Origin: Stercorarius parasiticus
Taxonomy: Eukaryota > Chordata > Aves > Charadriiformes > Stercorariidae
Reading direction: 5' to 3'
Length of the DNA stretch: 64,000 nucleotides
Assembly: GCA_013396915.1 (NCBI GenBank)
Contig: VWZL01002222.1
Span: 160,028-224,027 of the forward strand
In this document: positions 39,901 to 49,380 of the stretch, piece after piece
Numbering within the stretch: the stretch's first letter is position 1
How the letters are laid out: each line of letters opens with the position of its first letter
Position numbers and translations under genes: made by a program
The notes under the pieces: generated by a model
What the model was told of the DNA's origin: nothing
What the model saw: only the letters and a program-made list of their open reading frames with translations
Databases searched by the model: none

Positions 39901-41677
39901 TCACCTCGAGAGAAACATATGCAATGGGCACAGAACATTTTGAAGTCACAGGCCCATTAGCATTCAGGTCAGGATCAAGGTTATTAGGCAGTGCTCCAGC
40001 CTGGGTAGGACTATGGAGGCTGCATGCCTTGGGGGATATCTGCATAATGAGGTGCCCTGGCAGTAGTGGGGATCTGCACCTACTACTTCTGGCCACATGA
40101 TGGGCATATGTAGAAGCGGCAGAATCAGAGCTACCTATCTCCCATCCTCTCCTAGAGCTGCAGGCAACACCCTCAACATAGGCAAGGGCTGGACACACTA
40201 ATTATCCTTGCCCACACGTGGGCTGAAGAAGGCAGATCTTTTCTCCCTTCTCCTTTGGTATCCAACTGCAAGGAAATGACCAGCTTGTGGATTTAGAGAC
40301 TCATGGGAGGAGAATCAGGGGAGGGGGGCAAGGGATCTCTAAAAACTTCCACAAGGGACGGAACCATTCCTGTACGGGGATGCCAGCCATCATCTGGATT
40401 GAAGCTTGGCACCACTTCTGATTTCATCTTCAGAAGATCCCAATGGACTGGCTGAAGGGAGCTAAGGAAGGAAAGGAAGTTTCAGCTGTAGCCACAATGA
40501 AGCAAAACCATTTGTCCGAGGAATACCTCCATAAAGACCACAACAACAAATGATGTACCAGGAAAAAAAAGCACACAGTGTCCTGGAACTATTTATACCC
40601 TTTCATACAAAACAAGATCAGGTCAAATCTGTCTACTGACATATCCTGTACGAGCAGCCAGCAAATGGATGTGGGCAAGGAACAGTCCTTTCTCCCCTAC
40701 CACATAGCCCCATGGGTAAGAGACAGAAATTCATGCACAGAAACAGCAACAAAGTGAGGACTTGGCAAGAGTCACTGGCTGTGCTATTCAAGGAGCTTCG
40801 CTGTGGGGAAGCACGATGTTAACATTGCTCCCCTTTCCCCTTCAAACCCCGCATTGGCAGGGCTGCCTAGAGAGGACACAGCTTTTGCAGAAATCTCAGT
40901 TATCCATGGTTAAAAGCCTTTCCCTTTTTATGGCTACATGCACCCAAAACTCACTTCTTCAATATCCACAGTCTGAGATGGAGCAATTTTGCACAGTTTA
41001 CACAAATGGACCATCTTCTTTCCTCCTGTTTACAAGGGCTGGGGGCCATTCACTTCCCCAAAAATTCACTATTTAATGGACCTATAAGCTAGTCTACATT
41101 GAATGAAACCACATCACAGCAACGCATTTCCAAGCTGGTAAGATGGAAACTACTTGATGGAGACTCTGAACGACAGCCAAAGCTGCAGCTTCTTGTCTCC
41201 AAGAGTTTCCAGACATCACTCAGACACCAGATATCACACTGAACTCACACCTTTGTTGAAGAGGGCTTGTTTCTATTAAAGCAGTGAAGCAGACTTGTGG
41301 ATTGAGGAAGAAGACCCCAAATTGTCACCCTGTGGAAGAACAATATTACTTGACCATCAGCCCTGTCAGGCTTCAATGAGAAATTATAATGCAAATTTCT
41401 TCATCAGCGAGACTCCAAATCCTTGTTGAGAAAAGGACCGCCACTCCTTTTTCTGAAGTCACCAGCTACTGTGATTGACCACAGTGGCAAGAGGAGAATC
41501 ATAGTAGCCTAAAAAAATTATGCAACTCAAAATAACTTCCCTCCCCATCTGAAAATTAGTCTGAGGATGCTAAGAAACACTTTCCTTCTTAGAAACAGGT
41601 CATTACTTACCTGCCTACCTCAGAACTTCCCAAATCTTGGAACTTCTTGCACTAGTGTTATTAGTGAAATTAGAGGC
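36901..41677. other. Non-coding unique sequence, no gene seen
   Basis: I see no supported gene. Simple tracts include an A run at 37022-37034, a CA-rich patch at 37100-37120, and an A run at 37833-37844 that ends in the only ambiguous base of the window (N at 37845). Open frames near 39.8-40.2 kb (117 codons, minus) and 40.8-41.1 kb (104 codons, plus) show no domain. Confidence 0.5.
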
Positions 41678-41709
41678 AAGATGTTAGACCAGATAGGGTC
41701 TAACATCTT
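41678..41709. repeat. 13-bp perfect inverted repeat at the CR1 5' junction
   Basis: AAGATGTTAGACC (41678-41690) and GGTCTAACATCTT (41697-41709) are exact reverse complements around a 6-base loop (agatag). The right arm lies between the proposed target duplication and the first CR1-like base, so it may have been made during insertion. Confidence 0.9.
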
Positions 41710-41728
41710 AACACCTAAGGGTTAAGGG

Positions 41729-42173
41729 CTACCAAGATGATTAGGGGACTAGAGCACCTCTCTTATGAAGAAAGGCTGAGGGATTTGGGTCTCTTCAGTC
41801 TGGAAAAAAGACGGCTGAGGGGGGACTTTATCAACAGTTATGAATACTTACAGGGTGAGTGTTGGGAGAATGGGGCCAGGCTCTTTTCAGTGGTGCCCAG
41901 TGACAGGACAAGAGGTAATAGGCACAAACTTGAGCATAGGAAGCTCCACCTAAACATGAGGAGGAACTTCTTTACTTTGAGGGTGTCAGAGCACTGGAAC
42001 AGGCTGCCCAGAGAGGTGGTGGAGTCTCCATCTCTGGAGACATTCAAAACCTGCCTGGACACGTTCCTGTGCAACCTGCTCTAAGGTGACCCTGCTGTGG
42101 CAGGGGGGTTGGACCAGATGATCTCCAGAGGTCCCTTCCAACCCTATGGTTCTATGATTCTATGATTCTATGA
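41729..42173 (+). mobile_element. Young CR1 LINE, 5'-truncated 3' end
   Basis: The plus strand begins at 'ctaccaagatgattagggg' and follows the consensus avian CR1 tail to its end. Clear blocks are 'aggctcttttcagtggtgcc', 'gagcactggaacaggctgcc', 'gatctccagaggtcccttcc', and three terminal octamers TTCTATGA (42150-42173). It is short, about 445 bases. The close match to remembered consensus indicates a young copy. Confidence 0.95.
41737..42084 (+). pseudogene. CR1 ORF2 C-terminal fragment, open for 115 codons
   Basis: This is the ORF2 extreme C-terminus only. Family blocks are [44 protein letters not shown], and [20 protein letters not shown]. It ends at TAA, 90 bases before the 3' terminus of the element. 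The first Met is internal to the parent protein. No catalytic residues are included. Its wording differs from the 32 kb copy ([10 protein letters not shown] against VDAPSLEVFK), so the two belong to different CR1 subfamilies. Confidence 0.9.
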
Positions 42174-42183
42174 TAGACCAGAT

Positions 42184-43450
42184 TTTGCTGGCATAGTCTT
42201 GATTGGTTCCTACATGCTACTAAACCCTGGGTTGTATTTAAACACTGTCTACAGTTAACTTTGTTTAGAATTTTGGGATTTGTCTACCATTCTCAGCTTT
42301 AAATAGGAAATGAAATGGAGAGGTGTAGGTGGCATGTTCACACTGATAATCTGGGTTCCTTAACTATTACACCTTTATATCTCAGGTACATAATCATAGG
42401 CATGTTTTAGCTGCGGGCAACATGTCAAAGGTCCTTCAGACACTCTGTGGCAAAGAGACAATTCAAGTTCTCTCCACTCTAATACAGTGACCTAAACCCA
42501 AGACCATTCATCTTCCCTCTACAGATCCTGCTAAAACATTGTATTATTTCTATTGCGTATAAGTACTTTATTTTACCTGGGGAGCTCCTCATTGCCCATA
42601 GTTTATTAGTGTGTTATTATTCAAGCTCCAGGTTGAGTTTATTTATTTATTTTTGGGAGCAGTAGCACAGATTTGAAGGAAATATGTAGGTGGGGAACAT
42701 AATGCTTCCAATTGAACCGCACTAGCAAGCACACACTACAGTAGTTTAGAGATTAAAAATAGGATCATTTGGATGCGTGGATTTGAATATGATTTATGGA
42801 TCACTTCCAGAGACATTATTGTTGCTTATCATTCAGATGACTGTGAAAGTGAAGACTATGTGGGAAATCATGCAGGAGATACATTGCCTATAGAATGGGG
42901 AAAAACATTAAATCTTAAAGTGGCTGATGCAGCAATTAATATTGCAACCTTCACTGCCTTCAATGCACAGAAGAAAAGGGTAAGATTGCCTAGACATCTG
43001 CTTCCCATAAATAACTGATCTCAAGACTTAAAGGGAGAGACAGGCTTAAACACACATTACATACTAAAGCCCCTTCTGCATTTGCCTTGGAGGAAATTCT
43101 TAAAATAATAGTCAATGGTGAATCAGGAATTTGCATACAGGTATGGGACTCAAGACTCTTGGTCTGCACCAGCTGAACCTATAGGACTAACAGACTGCAA
43201 AATATTGGGGCAACCACATCTTCAGGAGGGGTGGATGGGAGGCAAGGCTTGTTCTGCTGCTGTGCAAGTAAAGACACTTGGTGTCTGAAGATCTTGACTA
43301 GAGCAGTAACTACAGGGGATCACAACTTCCCACAGCTGAAATTCAGAGGCAACTATTTAGACTCCCACATGACATTTTTTTCTTTTCCTGGCTTGGTCCA
43401 CAGTAAGTGCCAAACAGAAGGGAAGCACTGACACAGCACTCAAAGACCTC
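42184..43450. other. Non-coding sequence with one weak candidate exon
   Basis: Apart from the open frame at 42716-43018, listed separately, no gene or known repeat is seen. A TTTA-type short repeat (tttatttatttattttt) lies at 42638-42654. Confidence 0.5.
42763..42979 (+). other. Weak candidate exon in a 100-codon open frame
   Basis: A frame is open from the TGA at 42713-42715 to the stop at 43016-43018. It is bordered by an acceptor-like AG at 42761-42762, with a poor pyrimidine tract, and by a good donor, AAAAGG then GTAAGA, at 42980. The encoded residues include GFEYDLWITSRDIIVAYHS and an acidic patch, but I recognise no family. Open frames of this size also occur by chance in the window, so coding status is doubtful. 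Confidence 0.15.
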
Positions 43451-43535
43451 ATTCTGCTCTAAACAGTGGGCTAACCCCACTGATTTCAGCAAAGCTCATC
43501 CTGATTTACAATTGTGTAAGTGAGGCAAGGATCAT
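43451..43535. repeat. Ancient amniote palindromic repeat remnant
   Basis: The left side reads 'attctgctctaaacagtggg', the centre 'ccccactgatttcagc', and the right side 'ctgatttacaattgtgtaag'. This matches the order of an old family with the general form 'attctgctctcagttacac ... actgacttcagtgg ... ctgatttacaccagtgtaag'. It is strongly diverged; no autonomous parent is visible and I cannot give a secure name. Confidence 0.5.
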
Positions 43536-46500
43536 GTTGTTCATGCTTTACTTCCATCACTGTGAGGACAAACAGAAACATATATCTGACCAAGCTGCCT
43601 GAAATGAGATCTTTGTTTTGGCATATCCTTTCTGACAGAAGACAATCAAAGATGCAGTCAAGCACATTTATTCCTCAAAGCAGCTGATATGTGGACACAC
43701 TCAACTCCATACAGAGACAAATACATTTAAATATACATGAAAAGAATTGTCAGAACAAAATCTCAGAAGCATTTGGCCAGCACCTCAATATCCTTCCCTT
43801 GCCTCTTTCATGGATGCTATTTTGCTCACAAAATTATGGCTCCTTAGCCAGCAGTCAAATTTCCTCTTAAAAGCATTTTTTTTTCACATAAGAATTCATA
43901 ATGTTCAAATGAGACTTTTTTTCCTTCACACTTTTGTTATTTGCAAGTTTGTTAATAAAAGTAATTATCAATACTCTTTGACTGACAACTGGAGTAAAAA
44001 TTTAAACTCTTTCGTGTGCAAAGAAAATTTGTGCATGTTCACTGAGAAGTTTAGTTTACATTTTGAGAAACGTCCCAATGACTGCAAAGTGAATAAGTCA
44101 TGATTGCATTTCCAAAATTGAAAAACTGAAGACCACTGAGAGAGGGAAAAAGACTTCACTCAAAAACATCAACTATAGCTGCCTCAAAACCAGCTGTGAA
44201 AGTCAGAAATTATTGATGGAATGCATGTTTGCAAGCTTTTAATTAAAGGGGCTGGAAGCCAGGGTGCTAAAAGGGTAATCTAAGAGTGAAAAATAATAAT
44301 AAACCTAATTTAGTCTCACTGTAGATTTCCACTGGTGTGACTTACTTGGGAGAGTATGCACAATAGGAGTGCCAAGGAGAACTGTATTATAACCAGAATT
44401 ATGGACATAATATTGACAGTCTGCATATCAGTATTAGACACAGTGCAATACACATCAAGGACATAAATACACCAAGTTTTTCTCTAACTACCTTACTCAC
44501 TGCCAACAGTGCGACCCTGTGGCCCAAATGTTGTCTTCCGAGCTGCTTCTACCAGCAAGACCAGGCTCAGCAAGGCATATTAGTAATGTGGTGAACTTGG
44601 TATTTGGTGGATTCAGTAGCTTTAGATAGAAAAGGACACCACATCTTCTGTGGAGAGAGAAGCTACCCAATTGCTTAGAGGAGGAGAGTAACACAGCTTT
44701 AGGCACTAGGTCAGAAGAGAAGGAAAACCAAGTGTCACACTTCAGGGCTCTGGCATTTTCAGCTGTATCCGAAGCACATCAGTTCAGCTGGCTGCATTTA
44801 AAGAGGCTGTCGGTTGGTCCCTGACCTTCTGGGTGCATTTTCTTCAGTTCTGATGCCAACCAAAACAAAAACAATTACCTCTCTCAGCAGAGCGCCTAAG
44901 AGTTTTATTTGAATGAGGGCTGAAAGGTTTGGCCAACAGGTGGCAAAGGCTGTACATCCAGCACAGAGGACACAAGGCCATCAGGAAGTCTTCCCCCTAC
45001 ACACCCCCCCTTGAAAAAAAAAAAGGAAATACAGTACAGAAAGTCCTAGTTAGTTCAATTAATTATCCACTGGCCATTTACTTAAGGGACCTAGTTACAA
45101 ATATATCCTCATCACAATGACAGGAAATCTATCTGAAAAGTCTGCGAAAAGGCTATTAATGAAGAGAGTTTCTAATGCCTATAAGCTGAAATACCTTTTC
45201 GCTCCTTTCGCCAGTAGTTCCTGTGGGTCATTTCTGGGGTCAGCCGTGGTGTGCAAAGTAAAGACTCTGCCAGTGCTGGGGAAGAAAAAAAAAGAAGAAA
45301 AAAAGTACTTCAGTATTGTCAATCTTTTATCCTTGAACGGTACACTAGAGGCTGACATTTAATACCCTAAGGATATAGATGTTTGAAAGCTGGTTATTGT
45401 AACAAAGGAAACCATCCAAACTCTGCAAGACCGAATGGATCAGATAAAGCTGACACTGAGATAAATCTGTTTTACATCCATTCTTGCAAAAGTTTTGCTA
45501 ATCTATGTAGTTATAGCTTTCCTGGAGCAAAAGAAGAGGGAGGAAAAAAAGAACCCTACATTACAGCAAGTCAACATCTTGCCCCTATTTGTAATCTCCA
45601 AAGTGTAACATGATGGTCAGAGAACATTTTTCTCCCGGATCTTGGGTGAACTCTATTAAACAGAGAAAGATAAAGAAAAAATTGAGAAACTGAAAGAGAG
45701 AGTGAAAAAGGGCTTGAGGACAAACATGCATGCTCTTTCTGGTTGAACTTCCATGTTAACATAGATTCTGTTTGTTTGTTTAACACATGAATTCAGATCC
45801 TTCATAGACACAGACTCATCTCCCAACCAGTCAGAAACTTTAACACCTACTCTTCATTATCCAGTATTTATACTGCCAGATTGGACTTTCATATGGAAGC
45901 CTGGAGCAATGCTGGTACAGATGGCAAGATGACTCTCATGAGATTGATGACTCCAAAGAAATATACAGTATTAAGTCAGAAGGTGCAAATGTTAACATTC
46001 CAGTGTAGAAAAGAAATATTCCTTGCATACACTTCCCAGGTTTGTTTTCTCATGCATTACAAAGAGAAAGAAAAAGCCCTCGACACACCTCGTAGCTGGC
46101 AAACGAATGATAAATTTACTTTAGTTTCTTTTGTATGTCAACTGTTCATGCCTCAGGTACTTAACCTTTACTTTAAAAACATGGTTCAGATCCTAGCCTT
46201 GAAGGTGGGTGGGAAGAGGGGGGGGATGGTATTCCTGTAAATGTTTCATTTAACAAAGGCAGTACTATAAGAAGGTTCAGTGGTGAGACTCTGAATGGTA
46301 TTTATTGTTTCAGATTTCAGGGCTTCCATACATCTGCTGCCTGTCAAAGGCAGATACCACATTCATAAAACAAGTGCCCTGTCTGAAAAAAAGAGAGAAA
46401 AAAAAAAAGGACTTTATTCTCTGTGGCTCAACCTCAAGGATTACGCGAGATGGGAAGCTGCAGGAAGTGAAAGTTCTTATTTACTGTAAAGATCATCAAC

Positions 46501-46565
46501 AAGAAAAACTTTTATTTCTTTTATTTCAAGAAGGAAGGCAAACTTGACTTTCTTTTTTACATTTG
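43536..46565. other. Non-coding unique sequence, no gene seen
   Basis: I recognise no gene. Open frames at 43747-44103 (118 codons) and 45881-46240 (119 codons) have no domain. A run of A with preceding C's lies at 45003-45024, and A/G-rich purine tracts lie at 45283-45304 and 46387-46410. Confidence 0.5.
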
Positions 46566-46680
46566 GGGGCCCTGATTCAGCAAAGCACTCTAAGAACTAT
46601 GCCTATTCAGAAAAGCTCTTAAACATGCTCTTATGCCTCTCCATACTCAGCAAAGTGCCTAAGAACTTGCTTAGCTGAAG
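46566..46680. repeat. Ancient dispersed repeat, 'gattcagcaaagcact' family
   Basis: The segment starts 'gggccctgattcagcaaagc' and holds two diverged internal copies of attcagcaaagcact(c)taagaac, at 46575-46597 and 46645-46666. This matches an old family known to me from bird, turtle and crocodile sequence ('cctgattcagcaaagcactt' plus 'aagcacatgcttaa'). The consensus is nearly palindromic with the same start reversed at its end. Here the second half appears in direct rather than inverted order. Confidence 0.5.
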
Positions 46681-47079
46681 TAGAGTCCTAAAGAAGAATA
46701 ATTTATATTTACACTAACTAAGCAGCTCATTTTACCAGGCCCATTACATGATTTCTGACTTTATTAGGTCTGGAATGTATATTTCACCCATGGTGAGAAA
46801 CATGCTCATTCATTTCTTATGATATCATAGTCTTCTCCATGGTAATCTGGTGCTATGTGAGGAAAAACAATAGAAGAGAAAACTTTTCATGCCGAGATGA
46901 AGACGGATAAGGAATTATGTTCAGCCGGGTGGGAGAATATGTAAGAGGAACAAAAACACAGAGCCCCTGATTCTGAGGATCTGATTTATTTAGTATCTGG
47001 CATTGGCCATAAAGTGGGGGCAATGAAAAGAGGAGCTGACCTCAATGCCTCCTTAGCAGCAATCAGAAATTCATTTCAG

Positions 47080-47600
47080 TGTGTGAGCATTTAATTAGCT
47101 TCACCGAGTTTACAAGACCTTCAGTCATTTTAAGATACTCCAGGCAACTACCCCACGCATAAGATTACCCTGAATCTGGAATGCCAGCCACTTAGGAAGA
47201 ATGTCTGGAGAGTTTTAATTGAAGGGGACTCCTTTGTTTTTATATCCATTTGATGTGCCATTACCATTTCCTTCTCCGTAAATTTACACCGAGGGATGCA
47301 GCTAGTCCAAACAATTGTTTTAATCAGTAAATTACAGCAAACCTTCAAGAAAGTTTAAGGTTGTTCTGTGTCTAGGAAAAGTCAAATAGCACCATTAAAT
47401 TTTTAGAGCTAATCTAATTGTTACACAGTGCAGTCACTGCACCACTTCAGGCATCTGGGGAGAGTCATCACCTTCCCCCTTTTTCCAGAGGACCTGAAAA
47501 ATATTTGCTGCATGCATTTATTGCATGCATACAATAAATATATATGAAGTGGGATTAACTAACAGGAGGCAATTATTAATTTTATTATGGCTTCATGAGG
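47080..47600. promoter_or_regulatory. Possible conserved non-coding element rich in TAAT/ATTA cores
   Basis: The stretch has frequent ATTA/TAAT cores typical of homeodomain binding sites: 'catttaattagc', 'gttttaattgaag', 'tgttttaatcag', 'gctaatctaattg', 'caattattaattttatta'. It also has two TGCATGCA octamers (47509-47516 and 47522-47529) spaced 13 bases apart start to start. Composition alone, about 63 percent AT by impression, could explain many of these. Conservation is not visible from one sequence. Confidence 0.2.
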
Positions 47601-48142
47601 TCTGTATAGCAAGCTCCTCTCCTTGGCAAGGATGAGGAATTGCTAAATACAGTTAATTTCTGGGTTGATCTTATTTATACACTGGACACTAATCCCCTTC
47701 ATGTATCTCATGTGCTTCTTTCTTCTCAGAGATACCGTCCCTCAGTGACCTCCTCCTAGCATTTCATTAAATGCCTTCAGCCTCAGTAAATTACAGCACT
47801 TTAAAAACATTGAGTTTAGCATATAAAAAGAGAGAGAGTTTCTGTACACTGCCATGGGATAAGGTGCAGCGAAAATCCCATACAAGCTGAACTGTACTTC
47901 CTAATCAAATGGGTGTAACAGATGGCTGCTAGAGCAAGCCATCACAATGGAAATATCTGCAGTTCTCATGGTAACGGAATCTGCCAGGTCTGAGGGATTT
48001 GCTGTTTTCCAGGACATCTGAGCTGCAATCTCTTTCGAGCTGTCTAGCAGTCTCAGTCTCGCTCTCTCTCACTCTCTCAGCATGATGGAGATAGAGTTGA
48101 AAGGTGGAGCCTGATTTTGCATTCCAGCTGTGATTAAAGACA

Positions 48143-48180
48143 TGCACACACAAACGCACACACGCGCGCACACACACACA
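48143..48180. repeat. Mixed CA/CG alternating tract
   Basis: 'catgcacacacaaacgcac' is followed by 'acacgcgcgcacacacacac'. It is a nearly continuous alternating pyrimidine-purine run with a central CGCGCG. Such tracts are length-variable and can adopt left-handed Z-DNA under supercoiling. Confidence 0.9.
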
Positions 48181-48463
48181 GAATCAATAGCACTGCATAT
48201 TCATTATGCTATCTAGAACCTCATTAACCACTCAGGCAGAACAGCAAGGAAATTTTAATATGCCTTCTTCTTTAGAGAGGAAAAGAAAGAAGTGTAATGG
48301 GGGAGAGGGGGAAGAAAGGAAGATAGCATGTATATGGGGAATTAAGATGCATGAGACATACCTTTTAATAAAGATATGGAGCAATGTTAAAACTAGCAGT
48401 TGTTTCCATTTCATGGCAGTATGTCAAGATGACTTAACATAGCAGGACGAAACATCTGGCCTG

Positions 48464-48480
48464 AAAAAAAAAAAAAAAAA
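48464..48480. repeat. Poly-A run of 17
   Basis: A homopolymer follows 'catctggcctg'. No retroposed body, polyadenylation signal or flanking duplication is recognised. Confidence 0.9.
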
Positions 48481-49380
48481 TCATGATGTCAAATTTCCAA
48501 AACATAATATAGAATCTATGGAAGAAGGAGAAGGAGAAGAAAAAATAGAGCAACTGTGTACATTAATACTAAGTGAAAGCATGTGACAGACTTCCTGGTA
48601 CCATGTAATTAGAAAGGTGATCCTTCTCATAAAGTGTAGGATAGCATAAAGATAATGAGCTTTAATTATAAATCTAAAGGACTGGGTTTAAACCCATAGG
48701 GCTCTGTTAAAAGGTTCTTATATTTCTGCATGCAGTTCAGAATCATCAGCAGGAAGAAAATAATCATTCACAAGATTTTTATTAAGGTCTTTTCCTTCAA
48801 ATCCCTATCAATTTAAAGCAATAAGAAGGAGCATACTGCCTTCTTTGCTAGACTACCTGCTAGAAAGCACACAGAGGGTTGATTCACAGCTGCCTATTCT
48901 CTTGGGTATTTGAGCCTGAAGATCAGACAACATGTAAGAATTCAGCCGTGGCTCAAAATGGAAACAAAGAGGACCATTCTTAAGCAACGTGAAATGAAAA
49001 ACTCCAGGCTGTAGACCGTAGCCTTTAGCATGCTGATCCACCACATTGTCCTTGAGGGCACTACAGTTAAATACATATGACAGCCAAAGAGACGGGAAAA
49101 ATGCTTTCCAGAATAAAATGACTGGATCTCCTTTTTTCATGATGTAGAATAAGCCAGGCAATGTAAGCTCCTAAAGTACCCACTCGAGAACTGGGTATTG
49201 TAAGATGGTATTGTCTACCTATCATGCAGCATTGAAGAACATTTTGTGTGACCTTTTCTGAAGCCTGAACTGCTTTTACCACAATTCTATTCCACTGTAG
49301 CAATGATTTCTGGATGAGAAATTCAATTCTTAAGTTGGGTTGGTTCATTTCAAATAAATATATAGAGTTCACTTACAATA

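Larger units (their letters stand above)
41685..42183. repeat. 10-bp direct repeat flanking the CR1 (possible target-site duplication)
   Basis: TAGACCAGAT occurs at 41685-41694 and again at 42174-42183, immediately after the last TTCTATGA unit of the CR1. The right copy abuts the element exactly. The left copy is separated from clear CR1 sequence by about 34 bases. CR1 elements usually make no or only short duplications, so this is an inference. Confidence 0.6.
46681..49380. other. Non-coding sequence with a possible conserved regulatory stretch
   Basis: I see no gene. The interval contains a homeodomain-site-rich stretch (47080-47600), a CA/CG tract (48143-48180) and a poly-A run (48464-48480), each listed separately. 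The remainder is unremarkable. Confidence 0.5.

Noticed and set aside
41838..42074. Minus-strand open frame opposite the CR1 at 41.7 kb
   Set aside because: Antisense shadow of the CR1 ORF2 fragment on the plus strand.
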